Source: Leishmania donovani (taxonomy: Eukaryota > Euglenozoa > Kinetoplastea > Trypanosomatida > Trypanosomatidae). From it: DNA of 45,436 nucleotides. How positions within the stretch are numbered: position 1 is the stretch's first letter; every line of letters begins with the position of its first letter. The position numbers were made by a program, and so were the translations under genes. The notes under the pieces were generated by a model. That model was given only the letters and a program-made list of their open reading frames with translations. It did no database searches and was not told where the DNA came from. Where the stretch lies: the NCBI RefSeq assembly GCF_000227135.1, contig NC_018259.1, positions 1,514,476 to 1,559,911 of the forward strand, in the 5' to 3' direction. Of the stretch, positions 27,235 to 35,868 are shown piece after piece.

Positions 27235-30219
27235 ATGTCTGAGATTGACGATCTGGTGCGACGCCTTCGCAGCCTTACCGGGTACGTGGTTGCGACTCCT
27301 GCTCCTTCTCCAACTCCCGTCGCTGCTGCACCAGTAGAGAAGCAAGTTGGTGAAGGGAGTCTTCTCATCTTACAACAGTCTCTGCGGCGCCACCCTTGCT
27401 TTGCTGTGTTTGGTCTCTCGCGAGCAGAGCTGGAGTGCCAGCTTCTACGGCAGCTCGAGGATGCGGTGAAGGCACCCCTCGGCGTCGCGGGTGAGGCGCC
27501 AGAGGCGGTAACCTGGCGAGTTTTTATCAACAACGCTGCCGAGGAGCTCGAGACGGAGCGTCTACGTGGTGTTTTCAAGGATGCCGCGCAGAGAATTCAT
27601 GGTGCCACGGACAAGCTCTTTCGCAGACTTGGCGTCGCCGAGGCTCCTGCTCTTGATCAAGTGGGAAGCGGATATGCTTGCCCGTGGAACGTGCTCACAG
27701 TTCTGGAGAACGGCATCTTTTTCGGCCAGGACGATGCTGTGGAGCTGGAAAAGGTGCAGTTGGAAGTACCAAACGCAACGGCGTCTATCCTGCAAAACAC
27801 GAAACGAGTGTACATCAACACGTTCGACACGATGGCGTGGCTGCACCTGCTGCACCAGATGATGTCATTTCCTGTATCCGCGGTGCGGGCGGTATGGCAC
27901 GCGGCACTGTACCACTTCCCGACCGCAGCCCCCCTCGTTTGCGTGTATGTTCGGTTAGAGATGGCGGCGCTGGCGAAGAAAACTAGGCTGGAGGCCTGCT
28001 GCAGCGAGACGGACACCAAGGACGTCTACCAGGCCTGCCTTCGGTTGCTGAACACGTTTTACCGCCACCTGCCCTTGGCGTTTTCCTGCGAGCTGTACTC
28101 CCTCTTCTTCTCGTTTGCGGCGGAGTACGTGCAGCCAGACAGCGCTTCGCTGGATCTACTGTACCGCACCTGCCTGCGCCGCGACGTCGGCATGCTCCCA
28201 CAAAGCACAGCACTGTGGGTTCAATATTTGAACTGGCGCTCCGCCTCCTTCCGCGACCATATGCGTCGCCGTGAATGGCGCAAGCGGATGTACAACCGCA
28301 TCCTCTCCATCCCTCTTGTCGGACTCGATGCCGTGAAGGACGAGTACGATATGTTTGTCGCCACCGAGTTGCGCGGGCGGGTGGCGCCGGACGAGAGGAT
28401 TGAGCTGGAGAAGCGACTGGCGCGCGTCAAGACAGAGGCGGACGACCTGTCGCGACTCATGTACTTTTTCTACCCCACCGAGTGGGCGCCGGCGACCTCC
28501 GCGCATGTGCCGTTTCCCTACACGCTCTATCTCGCGCGCCCCCTCACAGTGGACGGCCCCACCGCCTCCCTAAGGCTGAAAGAGTCGGTGCTGTCGCGTA
28601 TTGAGATGGATTTGTGGAGCCTGTGGTCCACGCTCCTACAGCGCGTTCGCCGGCCGCTGTTCCCCGGAGCTGGCGGAGAAGTTCTGCACTACAGCCGCTG
28701 CCGGAACTTTATGACAATGATGGCGTGCTTCTTTCCGCACCAGGCGACACTGTGGATGGAGCTGGTCGACTTCTGCGTCCACCAGCAGCCTCTCCTGTCG
28801 GACAAAGAGCGCTTCCACACCGTCGCGGCAGCGGTTCACTTGGCGGTTGCTTTTTGTCGACGGAACTTGTGTGTGCGCCTCTTCGTGGCGCAGGTGTACC
28901 ACGCCGACCTCGGCGCAACCGAGATGGCGTTCCGGGAGGTGAAGGAGTGCCTGCTGAACCTGCGTGCCTGGCTGCTCTCCTACGTGCGGAGTGAAGAGGA
29001 GGGGGCTGCCGCGGAGGAGGCGTTGGAGAAACTGCAGCACATTACTGTGCTGGCGGTGAACTATATGCGCATGGGCAATGCGCAGGGAAAGGCTGTGCAT
29101 GTGCGGTTGGTGGCGCGATTTGTGATGCACCATGTCGACTTCCTCTCGCTGACAATGGGGGCACTCCGGAAGCTGCTCAAGTCCGGCGCTATCGCGACAC
29201 CAGCGCCGTTTCTACACCCCTTTCACCTCTTCTGTGCCCACTGGATTTTGCTGGAACTTATCCGCAACCGTTGCCCCCGAAGTGCACTCGTCATCCTCCA
29301 ACAGTGGTGCGAGCATCTCAAGATGATCCTGCGCTCTGGCAAGAGCAAGGAGTGGAGCTGCGAGGAGTGCGGCGTTGACGAACTGGTACTCGACGCGTGC
29401 GCCAACATCCTCACCGCCGATCCGTCCTACGCAGAGGCGGTGGGGACGACGCTAGGAGACCTCGAGGACGTGGCCGGCAGCGATGGCCTTCAGTCTCAGA
29501 ATTTCCTCTACGCTGCACGGCAACTGCGCCACCGCTTTTTCCTTCCGTGCACACGGCTAGAAAAAGACAACACAAGTGACATCATGCTCATCACGAAGCT
29601 ACTGCTCCCGCATGCGGCACCGCACCGCTACGACACCGTTCAGTTTCGGTGCCCGCTACCTCAACGACCACTGCTTTTGCGGGGGGCCGATAAGGCGACG
29701 ACACCACTGTTGGAGGACACCGCCGCCACGCAGGCTGAGCACCACGACGAGGTACAAGCTCCTCGGACCACACCAGCTCACCCGGCGCATGCGTTCCCCG
29801 AGGAAACACTGTGGTCGTCTTCGGCGGCAATCCGCAACTCGAGCGCACCTGGCCGGCAAAGGTTTGACCCGGCCCGTCGCGGGCCGTATCCCTCTCGGTT
29901 TCGCAATGGGGGTGATGACGCCAATAAGGAGCTCCCAGCAGTGCCCACCGCTCTCCCAAGCCGACTGGCCATTGTGTCCGAGGCAGTGCAGCTTCCCACT
30001 CTGCTGGACTGCCTCGCTTCTGTACGCGAGGGAGCGGGAGAGGCAACTGCGGTGGAAGGTAAGGCCGCGACGAAGCTGCCCCCGGTGGATCACCTGGAGG
30101 AGTTCATCAGACAACTGCCATCCGTGTACGAGTACAACCCTGATATGGAGGAGGACGGGCAGGAGGCGTCCACCGACTGGGTGTTTCTTGCACTTCTGAG
30201 TTGCGAGGCCTTATCGTGA
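27235..30219 (+). CDS. HAT-repeat protein, Rna14/CstF-77-like
   Basis: A 994-residue, almost wholly alpha-helical protein. It has the spaced aromatic pattern of HAT (half-a-TPR) repeats found in RNA-processing scaffolds: LWVQYLNWRSASF, ATLWMELVDFC, FVAQVYHADLG, and the diagnostic stretch RMYNRILSIPLVGLDAVKDEYDMF, which resembles the segment of Rna14/CstF-77 where a basic/aromatic helix leads into IP-x-x-N/G-x-D-x-x-x-x-x-Y-x-x-F. In other eukaryotes that protein scaffolds cleavage/polyadenylation; in trypanosomatids polyadenylation is coupled to trans-splicing of the downstream gene. Residues about 800-900 are low complexity and probably disordered, followed by a short acidic tail. Alternatives are other HAT proteins (Utp6, Clf1/Syf1, Prp6). 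The family (HAT) is more certain than the identity. First ATG used; no upstream in-frame ATG. Confidence 0.6.
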   Translation: MSEIDDLVRRLRSLTGYVVATPAPSPTPVAAAPVEKQVGEGSLLILQQSLRRHPCFAVFGLSRAELECQLLRQLEDAVKAPLGVAGEAPEAVTWRVFINNAAEELETERLRGVFKDAAQRIHGATDKLFRRLGVAEAPALDQVGSGYACPWNVLTVLENGIFFGQDDAVELEKVQLEVPNATASILQNTKRVYINTFDTMAWLHLLHQMMSFPVSAVRAVWHAALYHFPTAAPLVCVYVRLEMAALAKKTRLEACCSETDTKDVYQACLRLLNTFYRHLPLAFSCELYSLFFSFAAEYVQPDSASLDLLYRTCLRRDVGMLPQSTALWVQYLNWRSASFRDHMRRREWRKRMYNRILSIPLVGLDAVKDEYDMFVATELRGRVAPDERIELEKRLARVKTEADDLSRLMYFFYPTEWAPATSAHVPFPYTLYLARPLTVDGPTASLRLKESVLSRIEMDLWSLWSTLLQRVRRPLFPGAGGEVLHYSRCRNFMTMMACFFPHQATLWMELVDFCVHQQPLLSDKERFHTVAAAVHLAVAFCRRNLCVRLFVAQVYHADLGATEMAFREVKECLLNLRAWLLSYVRSEEEGAAAEEALEKLQHITVLAVNYMRMGNAQGKAVHVRLVARFVMHHVDFLSLTMGALRKLLKSGAIATPAPFLHPFHLFCAHWILLELIRNRCPRSALVILQQWCEHLKMILRSGKSKEWSCEECGVDELVLDACANILTADPSYAEAVGTTLGDLEDVAGSDGLQSQNFLYAARQLRHRFFLPCTRLEKDNTSDIMLITKLLLPHAAPHRYDTVQFRCPLPQRPLLLRGADKATTPLLEDTAATQAEHHDEVQAPRTTPAHPAHAFPEETLWSSSAAIRNSSAPGRQRFDPARRGPYPSRFRNGGDDANKELPAVPTALPSRLAIVSEAVQLPTLLDCLASVREGAGEATAVEGKAATKLPPVDHLEEFIRQLPSVYEYNPDMEEDGQEASTDWVFLALLSCEALS

Positions 30220-31033
30220 TGCTGGCTCTAACTCATAGGCAAGTGGAGGAGGGGTCTTAGCGATGGCATCGTTGATGCATCTTCGACGGCGACGAAGCGG
30301 GAGGGCGAGTGCAAGCATTGTGAGGGTCAGGGAAGACCTACGCGTGCTTGCAGTCTCTGCTTTCTCCTGTGTGTTTCCTTCGCCCTAAAAAAAAACGAAA
30401 AGACCAGAACATAATCTATCACACCAAAAGGAGGCAACACCGCGGGTGCAGCGCCAAGGAAGACGGGCAAAAAAGAGGACGCGGAATGCACACCCTCCTT
30501 TGACCGGCGCAGGCACAAGGCATCCCGCAAGAACCTTCGCTCTTTTTTCGTTGGAGCCTCACTGTCTGCGACTCGCTGACTGCGGCACGGCTGCGCCGGT
30601 GGTGGGGTGCGCTAGGGGAACCTACGCGTGCTTGTACAGCCTCTCGTATTTTGACACCGGAAAGCTCTCGAAACCATGGCAGTATCCGAAGGATACAGGC
30701 GTTTTTTTGCCCCACTACCTAACCAACTGCAATCGTCTGCGATTGACTTGTGCGTCTTCTGCTCGTTTTCCAACCGCATCACGTCGGCACTTGAACTTCA
30801 CCTTCTCGTCTCCTGTGTTTCTGGCTCGGCCGACCGCCTCTTCGCTCCTGCTTTTGGCCCTTGCCGATTCACTCGCGCTTGCGCAGCGTCTTTCTCACAG
30901 CAGGCTTGCCCGCTTTGGCAGAGGCCATCCGCCGTCGAAGCAGACGGTGACAGGCACCTGCCAAATCAGCGTTATCACGGCTGTCTTTTCTTGTGCAAGC
31001 GCCGCACCGCGACGCTGCCGTCGATCATTCAGG
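30220..31033 (+). other. Intergenic region HAT gene - LYR gene
   Basis: About 0.8 kb without a supported gene. A 15-bp direct repeat acctacgcgtgcttg occurs at 30336-30350 and 30620-30634. Open frames upstream of the LYR ATG are low complexity and cross the splice signal. Confidence 0.65.
30888..30900 (+). promoter_or_regulatory. Candidate trans-splice acceptor for the LYR gene
   Basis: gtctttctcacag, AG at 30899-30900, would give a 133-nt 5'UTR before the ATG at 31034. Confidence 0.4.
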
Positions 31034-31591
31034 ATGCTTCGTCAGCTGAGCATCCGGCAGGCGCCAAAGGTGGAGCTCATCTCCCCAACACCGTCCGCGC
31101 CGATTCAGAACTTCGACTTGCGACCGATAGCCGCGTCGCTCCTGTACCGGAAACTCCTGAAGCTGTACTTGCGCAAATTCGACACGGACACCAACACAAT
31201 CATTCGCGCATGGAAGCAGACCAAGTACGAGTTCTGGGTACACCGTAACGTGTCCAAGGAGGAAGCCGATTTGCTAAATATAAAGGGCCAGCAAGTGCTG
31301 GAGGCGATTCGCGCCGGCCTCGTGCCGGTGTACCATAACTCAAAGACGAATCAGACCTACTACAAGTACGACGCCGACACGCTGAACGCTGTACACAACC
31401 ATGTAGACCCCGTGAGCGCCGAAGAATTCCTTCGCCGCTTCCACGACCGAATGGACTCAAGGGATGTGGAAGAGATCAAAGCCACGCTGAAGAAGCTCGG
31501 GCGCTGGACAGGGCCGGACGAACTCCGGAAGGAGGACCTCTTTCGCGTCAAAACCAAGCGCAAGGTCAAGTGCACCGACCCAGATGAGTGA
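31034..31591 (+). CDS. LYR-motif (Complex1_LYR) mitochondrial protein
   Basis: A 185-residue protein of the LYR family, small helical mitochondrial factors that bind acyl carrier protein and act in Fe-S cluster transfer, respiratory complex assembly or mitoribosome assembly. The motif is Leu37-Tyr38-Arg39 in SLLYRKLLKLYLRKFD, followed by basic, helix-forming sequence with a conserved aromatic spacing (AWKQTKYEFWVHRN) and a GLVPVYHN-like loop. The N-terminus (MLRQLSIRQAPK) is basic and lacks acids, consistent with matrix targeting. The C-terminal 60 residues (EEFLRRFHDRM and onward) are an extension beyond the typical LYR domain. Which assembly pathway it serves is not visible. The ATG at 31034 is the first that gives a mitochondrial-type start and lies just after the candidate splice site. 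Confidence 0.8.
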   Translation: MLRQLSIRQAPKVELISPTPSAPIQNFDLRPIAASLLYRKLLKLYLRKFDTDTNTIIRAWKQTKYEFWVHRNVSKEEADLLNIKGQQVLEAIRAGLVPVYHNSKTNQTYYKYDADTLNAVHNHVDPVSAEEFLRRFHDRMDSRDVEEIKATLKKLGRWTGPDELRKEDLFRVKTKRKVKCTDPDE

Positions 31592-31669
31592 GCCCATCAC
31601 CTTGCCCGCAGAGAGATCGCGCGCGCGCGAGAGAGTCCAGAAGCGTGGAACGGCGGGCTCTTTGTCTCA

Positions 31670-32060
31670 CAGTTGTTGCTGCACCCTTGCCAAATGCCGG
31701 CCCACCTCTGGTGGTGGCAAGGGTTAAGCGCGTACGACAGAAGGGAGTCCGGGGCGATGCATCGCTGCCGATGCCCGCGGCCAGGTCCTGGATGGCACGT
31801 CGCCGAAGAGACCTGCGTTCAGCGAACGCGCCTGCGCTATCCATGTGGCTGGGCAGGGCGTCGGCGTGACTCGAGCGCACGTCTCACCCCCTGGTTCACA
31901 CCGTTCGCTGGTGTGGGGGCCTGCGGGGCGGGGGTGGGCAGGTGGCGTTTGAGGCAGGGACCGTGCTCGGCTGCCTGCATCGGCAGCATAGCTGCAACGC
32001 GCGTGTCTCCGGCTTCTCCGCATCACGCGATGTGGGGCCTGTGGCAGAATGTACACGTTG
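31670..32060 (+). mobile_element. SIDER-like degenerate retroposon, copy A
   Basis: This non-coding stretch shares ordered blocks with 44110-44590: gatggcacg (31791/44287), gtttgaggca (31947/44486), ctgcaacgcg-like (31992/44530) and gatgtg (32029/44562). The spacing between the second and third blocks is 45 and 44 bases. Both copies lie in + orientation after a gene. SIDERs are short extinct Leishmania retroposons concentrated in 3'UTRs, and SIDER2 copies are known to destabilise mRNA. The identification as SIDER is from memory of the family; the shared blocks are seen directly. Ends are approximate. Confidence 0.6.
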
Positions 32061-32652
32061 CAGGAAAAATAAGATATCTCGAGCAGCGCTGTGTTGAGGC
32101 TTTCTCTTCAGGCTTTCGCGTGCTGTTCTCCTTACCTGTGAATGGTTGTGCGCAGCGACGCTCCTTTTTTTTGTAGGAGGGTGGGAGGGGAGTGGGTGAG
32201 CTGCTGCACTTAAGTGGAAAAAAAAAAACGCATAAAAACAAGCGACTACGGCGAAGATATCTACGAGGGCGCCCCGCTTGTGAGGGTTCCGCCTGCAGCG
32301 ATGAGAGGATGCCGCGCTGTGCGTCATAATCCCTTGTAAAGACGCACACCTGTGAACACAGTTGTGCGTGTGGGTCGTCCGCATCGCTGCGCAAACTCCT
32401 CCCGCATGGATGAATCCGGTGTGGCCACCGTGTGGGTGCGCGGTCAGCAGCTTTCGCGCTGCTCCGTGTCCCGATTGGTAAATTGCTGACCGATACGACT
32501 TTGGCTTTTCCTTTTGCTTCGCTCTTCGTCATCGTCGATGCTTGAGTGACATGGAGGATGCACCACTGCACCTTCGTGTGCCGCATCTCTCGCCGTCTGT
32601 GCGTTTCACCCGCTCACGCTGGATGCGGCGCCCACTCAGTGTCGCTTTGGTG

Positions 32653-32678
32653 CCCCTTGCGTCTTCTCTCTTCTGTAG
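32653..32678 (+). promoter_or_regulatory. Candidate trans-splice acceptor for the cNMP-binding gene
   Basis: A clean tract gcgtcttctctcttctgtag, AG at 32677-32678, gives a 34-nt 5'UTR to the ATG at 32713. One of the best-looking acceptors in the window. Confidence 0.6.
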
Positions 32679-32712
32679 GGCTGTGCGGTGACGGAGTGCG
32701 CTGCTGCGTAAA

Positions 32713-34812
32713 ATGGAGCGGCACAAGAACAGTTCTGTGTTCTTGACAGGTATTAACGTTAGAGATGGGCGAGGTCAGGACTTGTCTGAGGATGAGGATG
32801 AGGGTGTTGGTGTCCTTGTCCCGTTCCGTGTGCCCCCCATGCCGCGCCCCGTCGTTTCGCATCGCTATGTGTCTCTCAACCACCCCTCCGGCAGCCGCAG
32901 TAGCGTGTCCCGAACGCTGCTGCACTGGGAAAAGCAGATGCTTCTCTCACGCCTGCAGAAAAATCCGTGTGTCGACACAGAGGTCTTTCAAGAGCGTCTT
33001 TCACGGATGAAAATACGGAACGATCGTCATTACATTCGCCAGGTGTGCGACAGGGTGGCGGAGGCGCGTCAGGCCGAGGCGACGGCGAGGCAGGCGGCCT
33101 TTTTTAGCGCAGAGGAACGGCGCGACTTTATCTTCTACAAGCACCACCATTTGGTGGAAATCAAGCGACGGGAGCAGACTCTGACGCGGGCGCGCAAGTG
33201 GTCTATCATCGTCGTGTGCCACGTCTTTCTTGCGGCTCTCATGCAGGAACGACGAGTGCAGGAGGCGCTGGACACTTTTAGTTTCTTGTTGGCCCCGATG
33301 ATTCGGCGATTCCTCGCGCTGCGTGCGCGGCGCCGAGAGGCGGAAGAGCTGACGCGCCGTCATCTTCGAGACATTCCCTTCCCCTTTCCACATGTTATAC
33401 AGAGTATGACCGGCACGTTCTTCGAGGGCTGGCCGCCGGCGCTGCTAGAGAAGTTGGTGGAGAAGTCGAAACCGTGCTACCTGCGCAGAGGAAGATACCT
33501 GATGCACGAGGGAGACGTGGGCCGCGTTATGTTCATGATCACCTTGGGCACCGTCTCAATCGTGCTCCGTAAAAAAGGCCGCGAAAAGCGCCGCACAAAG
33601 GAGAACTCCAGCGGCGTCCTACAGATCAAGGCACCTTGCTACGCGGGTGAGTTTGCGCTGGTCTGCAAGGAGCCGCGGTCGGCATCTATCATCTGCGAGA
33701 CGGACATCGGCTACTGGGCCGTGTCTCCGGAGGAGTACGAGGAAGTGGCGAAATACCTCAGTCCGGCGGTTGCCAGCAAGCAACGTGAGGCCACAGATGT
33801 GCGCCGTCGCCAGAACCTCAAGCGCTTTTTTCCGCTGCACGTGGCGTTTCTTCGCAACTTCCCGTACTTTGCACAATTCAGCGATAAGAGTCTGACGCAG
33901 CTGATTGACAGCGTCGAGCCGATTGTCCTGCACGACGGCGACTATCTCTTCCGCGAAGGCGAAATCGACTCCTCAACTTACTTTGTACAGGACGGCGAGG
34001 CTGTCTTGCGCGACCGCGACGGGGCTGATCGAAAAGTCTTGAAGGGCAGCTGCATTGGCGTCTTTGAGTGTTCCTGCGGCGTTAACGAGGCGAAGCGCAG
34101 CTCCATTGTGAGCGTGAACTACTGCGACATATGGCGCCTGAGCCGAGATGTGTTGATTGAGATAGGTATGAGCGAGCCAGCGGCGCTGCTGCACTGCCGC
34201 GATGCAGCCAAGAAGGATCGGGCGCTGGAGATGCACAAGGACAAGGTGGCGTTGCAGTGTTTCCGGAAGGACCCATACATGTCCTTCTGTTGCCCTCGCT
34301 CCACGCTCGCCCACCTTTTCGAGGCAAGCACCCCGACCGTCTTCCTCAACGGTGAGCGCCTCGCCCTCATGGGAAAGACCTTGAATGCCCTGTCCGTAGT
34401 CATGAGCGGTGTCCTTGACATCACCATGTCACGGAACGAGCAACACATAACCATGAGGGTGCACGTCACAGCTAGCTGCGTCAGCGATGCGGCTTTTCGA
34501 AACGCTAGCGCCCCGTTCCGCGGTCTGAGCCGCGTCATTGGTGCATATGAGTTCGCCTCGTCACTTTCTCAGTACGCGTGCACCGTGACGAGTGTTGGGC
34601 TGACAGAGGCCTTCGTAATTGAGCGGGCACAGCTAGACATGAAGGTCCCTGCCGCCCTCCGCGGCCTGATGCACGACAGCGCGCGCAGCAGGGAGTGTGT
34701 CAGTCGCGCCTACAAACAAGAAAATGCGGGACTGCTCTACAACGACGAAGCCTTGAGCTTCTCACGGCTCTACAGAGAGCTGCGGACCCTCGAGGGTGAG
34801 ACGCGCAAGTGA
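32713..34812 (+). CDS. Protein with tandem cyclic-nucleotide-binding domains
   Basis: A 699-residue soluble protein. Residues about 247-355 form a CNB domain (YLMHEGDVGRVMFMITLGTV) with a phosphate-binding cassette YAGEFALVCKEPRSASI that keeps Gly312-Glu313 and Arg322, the residues that hold the ribose-phosphate. A second CNB fold at about 387-475 (YLFREGEIDSSTYFVQDGEA) has lost the Gly-Glu and the cassette is degenerate (GVFECSCGVNEAKRSS). A third, weaker fold may lie at about 517-640 (LALMGKTLNALSVVMSGVL). No kinase, channel pore or cyclase part is seen, so it could be a cNMP sensor or scaffold. In trypanosomatids the PKA regulatory subunit binds nucleosides instead of cAMP, so the true ligand is open. 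The N-terminal 240 residues are basic and helical with a charged stretch RARRREAEELTRRH. No PKA inhibitor sequence is recognised. Confidence 0.82.
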   Translation: MERHKNSSVFLTGINVRDGRGQDLSEDEDEGVGVLVPFRVPPMPRPVVSHRYVSLNHPSGSRSSVSRTLLHWEKQMLLSRLQKNPCVDTEVFQERLSRMKIRNDRHYIRQVCDRVAEARQAEATARQAAFFSAEERRDFIFYKHHHLVEIKRREQTLTRARKWSIIVVCHVFLAALMQERRVQEALDTFSFLLAPMIRRFLALRARRREAEELTRRHLRDIPFPFPHVIQSMTGTFFEGWPPALLEKLVEKSKPCYLRRGRYLMHEGDVGRVMFMITLGTVSIVLRKKGREKRRTKENSSGVLQIKAPCYAGEFALVCKEPRSASIICETDIGYWAVSPEEYEEVAKYLSPAVASKQREATDVRRRQNLKRFFPLHVAFLRNFPYFAQFSDKSLTQLIDSVEPIVLHDGDYLFREGEIDSSTYFVQDGEAVLRDRDGADRKVLKGSCIGVFECSCGVNEAKRSSIVSVNYCDIWRLSRDVLIEIGMSEPAALLHCRDAAKKDRALEMHKDKVALQCFRKDPYMSFCCPRSTLAHLFEASTPTVFLNGERLALMGKTLNALSVVMSGVLDITMSRNEQHITMRVHVTASCVSDAAFRNASAPFRGLSRVIGAYEFASSLSQYACTVTSVGLTEAFVIERAQLDMKVPAALRGLMHDSARSRECVSRAYKQENAGLLYNDEALSFSRLYRELRTLEGETRK

Positions 34813-35868
34813 ACATGTATATACCCTCCATCCACGACCCGCACAGTAGTTACATGTGCGCAAGCGCGATGGTCCTCCTCGCTAGCGATATCTGCTCGTC
34901 TTATTACGGTCAACCACCGCTTTTGTTGTTGCTTCGCGTGAGTGCCAGTAAAGCGTTCTTTCACTTCTCTTCCTTTAGTGCGCCCTCCTCCTCTTTTGGC
35001 TTGTCTCCGCGTTTCCCGATCTCCCTCATTGCCCCCCCCCCTCCCCGGCCCCAACACACGTACGCATATTCATACCGACACCCCTGACGGCTTGCGGCGT
35101 AGAAGAAACCTCTATTAGGATACCATGAGATACCGCTCCTGTACTCTGCCACCTGATCTTGACGGTGAGTATGCCGCCAATACTGATTCAGGCGGTGGCG
35201 CACATGTGAAACATATATGTGTGTGTGGTTGCGTCCGTGTGCGTGCTGGTGTGTTTGAACTCTACATGTAGTCCCTTTCTTTGGCAACCTTCCCTTGTTT
35301 CTGCGTTTCCTTCGTCTTTCATGTGTGTAGTTGTCGCCCTTTGTTTTCGCCTTTGCATTTTGAAACTCAGCTGCCCAAGCTTCCACCCTGATACACTCGC
35401 AAGAGCATCGCTACTTCTGTAGTGCAAAAGGATTCAGCGAAGACGGAAAGAGGCAGTAGCCCCTCCCCTGGATCACGGCTCATGCCATTGCTCACCTCAT
35501 GTGTTTTTGAGCGGATGAGGTTCATTCCTCGGCGCCCACTTCTTTCTCCGCCTCGACCATCATCCGTGCCAATGGAGGCAGACACTGTCAGTGTAACGGA
35601 TGTCGACATCATGACTTAGTTGCGAACGCCCGCATTTTGCGCACGCGCCTGACGCACAGGTGCCGCTTTTGCCATTTTTCGCGGTGTTGCTCGCTTTTCG
35701 TCACGAAGTGTTTCATGCCTTCCCTCTGCCTGCACAGTGCACGTATTTCGCAAACATGGAAAGTTCTCTCCCCCTCCCTCCCTGTCTTTCTCACTTCGTG
35801 GCTCGCTTTCATTCTTCAAGGTACTGGCCACTACGACCGCACTATCTCTTTTCTGTTTTTCTTCTCAG
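34813..35868 (+). other. Intergenic region cNMP-binding gene - NAF1
   Basis: About 1.05 kb with no supported gene; a C-run at 35032-35044 and pyrimidine-rich DNA before NAF1. An in-frame upstream extension of NAF1 is low complexity and lies across the splice signals. Confidence 0.65.
35843..35868 (+). promoter_or_regulatory. Polypyrimidine tract and AG abutting the NAF1 ATG
   Basis: tatctcttttctgtttttct is followed by tctcag and then directly by the ATG at 35869. If this AG (35867-35868) is used, the coding sequence would start at the spliced-leader junction. A second, weaker option is attcttcaag at 35811-35820, leaving 48 nt of 5'UTR. Confidence 0.45.

Larger units (their letters stand above)
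31592..32712 (+). other. Intergenic region LYR gene - cNMP-binding gene
   Basis: About 1.1 kb without a coding gene. The first part holds a SIDER-like element; the rest has short A- and T-runs (near 32218-32228 and 32164-32172) and the splice signal for the next gene. Confidence 0.7.

Noticed and set aside
35821..35868. A cis-spliced intron just before the NAF1 ATG (aag|gtactg ... ctcag)
   Set aside because: Introns are extremely rare in trypanosomatids, and the upstream frame is low complexity with no NAF1 homology. Two alternative trans-splice acceptors explain it better.
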